Part shown: in pieces, positions 16,899-18,326 of the stretch | Numbering within the stretch: position 1 is the stretch's first letter | Layout of the letters: each line of letters begins with the position of its first letter | NCBI GenBank assembly: GCA_002887195.1 | Contig: PJAB01000999.1 | Span: 1-18,326, forward strand | Source of the DNA: Chrysochromulina parva | Taxonomy: Eukaryota > Haptophyta > Prymnesiales > Chrysochromulinaceae | Reading direction: 5' to 3' | Length of the DNA stretch: 18,326 nucleotides | The notes under the pieces: model-generated | What the model was told of the DNA's origin: nothing | Database searches by the model: none | Seen by the model: the letters and a program-made list of their open reading frames with translations, nothing else | Position numbers and translations under genes: made by a program

Positions 16899-17210
16899 GT
16901 TCGGGGTGTTGACGAAACAAAGCATTACGAAACTGTCTAAGTGTGTTGAGTTCCGGGAGGTGCACTTCACCAAAAACCTCTCCCCCCCTGCGCTACCACG
17001 GTGCATGGACGAACGCCGACTTCGGAGAACGCCCACGAGTGCGTCTCTTTGCGCATCCCTCTCAACCCCATCCAGCATCCCCCCTCGCCCCTCAACCAGC
17101 ATGCGCTCGAGAGCAGTCGCCGGAGATCTCCGAACTAAACTACTCCGCTCGCTCAGGCACCAGTCTCGTCACACTTGTGACGCGGTCTTGGGCCTCTGCG
17201 AGTCTGCCGC
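16889..17210. other. Intergenic region between the esterase and the right-edge gene
   Basis: About 320 bp separate two same-strand genes. It contains the 3' flank of the right-edge gene and the presumed esterase promoter. A missing 5' exon of the esterase encoding a signal peptide could lie here, but I cannot identify one. No ORF of note. Confidence 0.4.
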
Positions 17211-18326
17211 TTAGGCATCGACCAGCGGGAGCTGGGGCTTGTACGCGTACACCTGGCCGCCGCGGTCGCCTGCCATGGCGCTGATGATGCCGCCGACCAG
17301 GCCGTGCATCTGCAGGCCCATGGCGATGGTCTTGTTGTTGATGGGGACCATGCGCTCGGCCATGCGCTTGGTGGCGCCGACGCCGGCGGTGGCGATCCAG
17401 TTGCCCGAGGCATCGCGGGCGAGCATGCCCGAGAGGTCGATGACGCCCGAGAACTCGCCAGATTCGGCGACCATGTTGGTGAGGGCCGGCACGCCGACCT
17501 TAGCCTTCATGCGCGTATTCTGTTTGCCGCCCGCCATGGCGATAAAGTAGTACGTCATCGGCACGCCGTCCGTGCGTACCTTGGAAATGAAGGTGCGCTC
17601 GCCCAAGAAGTTGCCGCCGTCCTCCTGGATGACGAAGTAGCCATTGGTGGTGCCCGCCGCCGCGATCCACTCGAAGCCGTCAACGTCCTCAAAGGTAGTG
17701 ATGCCGCCGCCGACGCCCGCATTCACGCGGTCAGTCGAGTCGGGCATGTAACGCGCGTCGTTGCCGTTGGCATACTTGCCCTTGTTGCCAAGCCGGATCT
17801 GGTTGACGATGTTGGTCTCGCCCTGCAGGGCCATGTACGTGGCCGCGATTTTGGTCGGGAACCAGGTGCCGGCGAGGCGCGCGGCCTCGAGCTTCGCGAA
17901 GACCTCGGACGAGAAATCGTAGATGCCGAAGAAGCCGCAGGTGGACGTCTGGACGAAGCGCGCGCCGCCGTACGGGTCGGGCGAGTTGTGCTCGGTCTTG
18001 CACGAGGCGGCACGCTCGAAGGTCGAGCCGGCCGCGTTGCCGCCGTTGTTCCAAAAGTAGTAGCCGTCGGAGGTCTTGTGCTGGAAAGCCCACGAGCCGT
18101 CGTGCAGGAAGGAGGTCACGGTGCCGTTCCAGCGCCAGTCGATCGGGTAGAAAGCACCCGCAACGGTGTTGCCCGGTTGCGCGACGTTCTTGTGCCAGTC
18201 CTCCAGGTAGCGGCCGCCCGTCGTCTGGGCGACGTTGGTCGCGAAGCCGTAGACATGGCCGTACGCGAGGCCGTTGCGCGAGAGGAAGTCGTTCGCAAGT
18301 CCGCCGGTCGCGTTGCGGCCCTTGAC
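17211..18326 (-). CDS. Large protein of unknown function, probably secreted or cell-surface (5' end beyond window)
   Basis: The frame is open from the right edge to TAA at 17211, giving 371 residues with no internal intron. It is rich in Gly, Asn, aromatic residues and short beta-strand-like blocks, as in secreted beta-propeller or beta-sandwich proteins. Notable blocks are NGLAYGHVYGFATNV, GAFYPIDWRWNGTV, FEDVDGFEWIAAAGTTNGYF, VIQEDGGNFLGERTF and ARDASGNWIATAGVGATKRM. Two Cys (in RAASCKTEH and TSTCGFF) could form a disulphide. The Asp/Glu/Asn-rich turns recall calcium-binding enzymes such as PhoX/DUF839-type or atypical algal alkaline phosphatases, but this is only a weak resemblance. Clean coding sequence and strong codon bias suggest a well-expressed gene. 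Confidence 0.6.
   Translation of the reverse strand, partial: VKGRNATGGLANDFLSRNGLAYGHVYGFATNVAQTTGGRYLEDWHKNVAQPGNTVAGAFYPIDWRWNGTVTSFLHDGSWAFQHKTSDGYYFWNNGGNAAGSTFERAASCKTEHNSPDPYGGARFVQTSTCGFFGIYDFSSEVFAKLEAARLAGTWFPTKIAATYMALQGETNIVNQIRLGNKGKYANGNDARYMPDSTDRVNAGVGGGITTFEDVDGFEWIAAAGTTNGYFVIQEDGGNFLGERTFISKVRTDGVPMTYYFIAMAGGKQNTRMKAKVGVPALTNMVAESGEFSGVIDLSGMLARDASGNWIATAGVGATKRMAERMVPINNKTIAMGLQMHGLVGGIISAMAGDRGGQVYAYKPQLPLVDA

Overview
The window reads as nuclear DNA of a G+C-rich protist with compact genes, few short introns (83-95 nt), no operons, and many coding low-complexity runs and tandem repeats. Codon use, the gene set (SLC35F6-like transporter, NOXRED1-like oxidoreductase, eukaryotic-style sialate O-acetylesterase, U1/matrin-type zinc finger) and the repeat style suggest a marine microalga, most likely a haptophyte resembling Emiliania/Gephyrocapsa. 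The taxonomic placement is inference from general resemblance, not a database result.

Layout. 1-714 (-): 5' part of a beta-carbonic-anhydrase-like gene that has lost most metal ligands. 715-1629: no convincing gene. 1630-2436 (-) and 2528-4924 (+): a divergent pair 91 bp apart, a small UVR-motif/beta-barrel protein and a 798-aa coiled-coil, low-complexity protein. 4925-6096: gene-free. 6097-7173 (-): NOXRED1/P5CR-like oxidoreductase. 7174-7946: gene-free, ending in a 39-bp minisatellite that overlaps the next gene's stop. 7947-9308 (-): SLC35F6-like transporter, divergent from 9579-10847 (+), a U1-type zinc-finger gene interrupted near its end by a repeat array. 10848-12388: gene-poor, repeat-rich. 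12389-13612 (-): bacterial-type SAM methyltransferase. 14199-16888 (-): sialate O-acetylesterase with one ordinary intron and one tandem-repeat intron. 17211-18326 (-): 3' part of a probably secreted protein that runs off the edge.

The most interesting pattern is a family of tandem arrays at about 10.45-10.59, 11.55-11.65 and 14.40-14.59 kb. Every unit begins with GT or GC and ends with the same 19-nt module TGATTGCNNCCCTCATCAG, followed by G. The 5' part of each unit is a copy of the sequence just downstream of the array, like a target-site duplication. In two genes, removing the whole array as a GT-AG intron rejoins the reading frame, and in the esterase it restores a conserved C-terminal segment. 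This looks like an introner-like element that takes its 5' splice site from the duplicated target and brings its own 3' splice site, then amplifies in tandem. A second item of interest is the carbonic-anhydrase-like pseudoenzyme at the left edge.

The genes do not form a visible pathway; they appear to be independent housekeeping or accessory genes.
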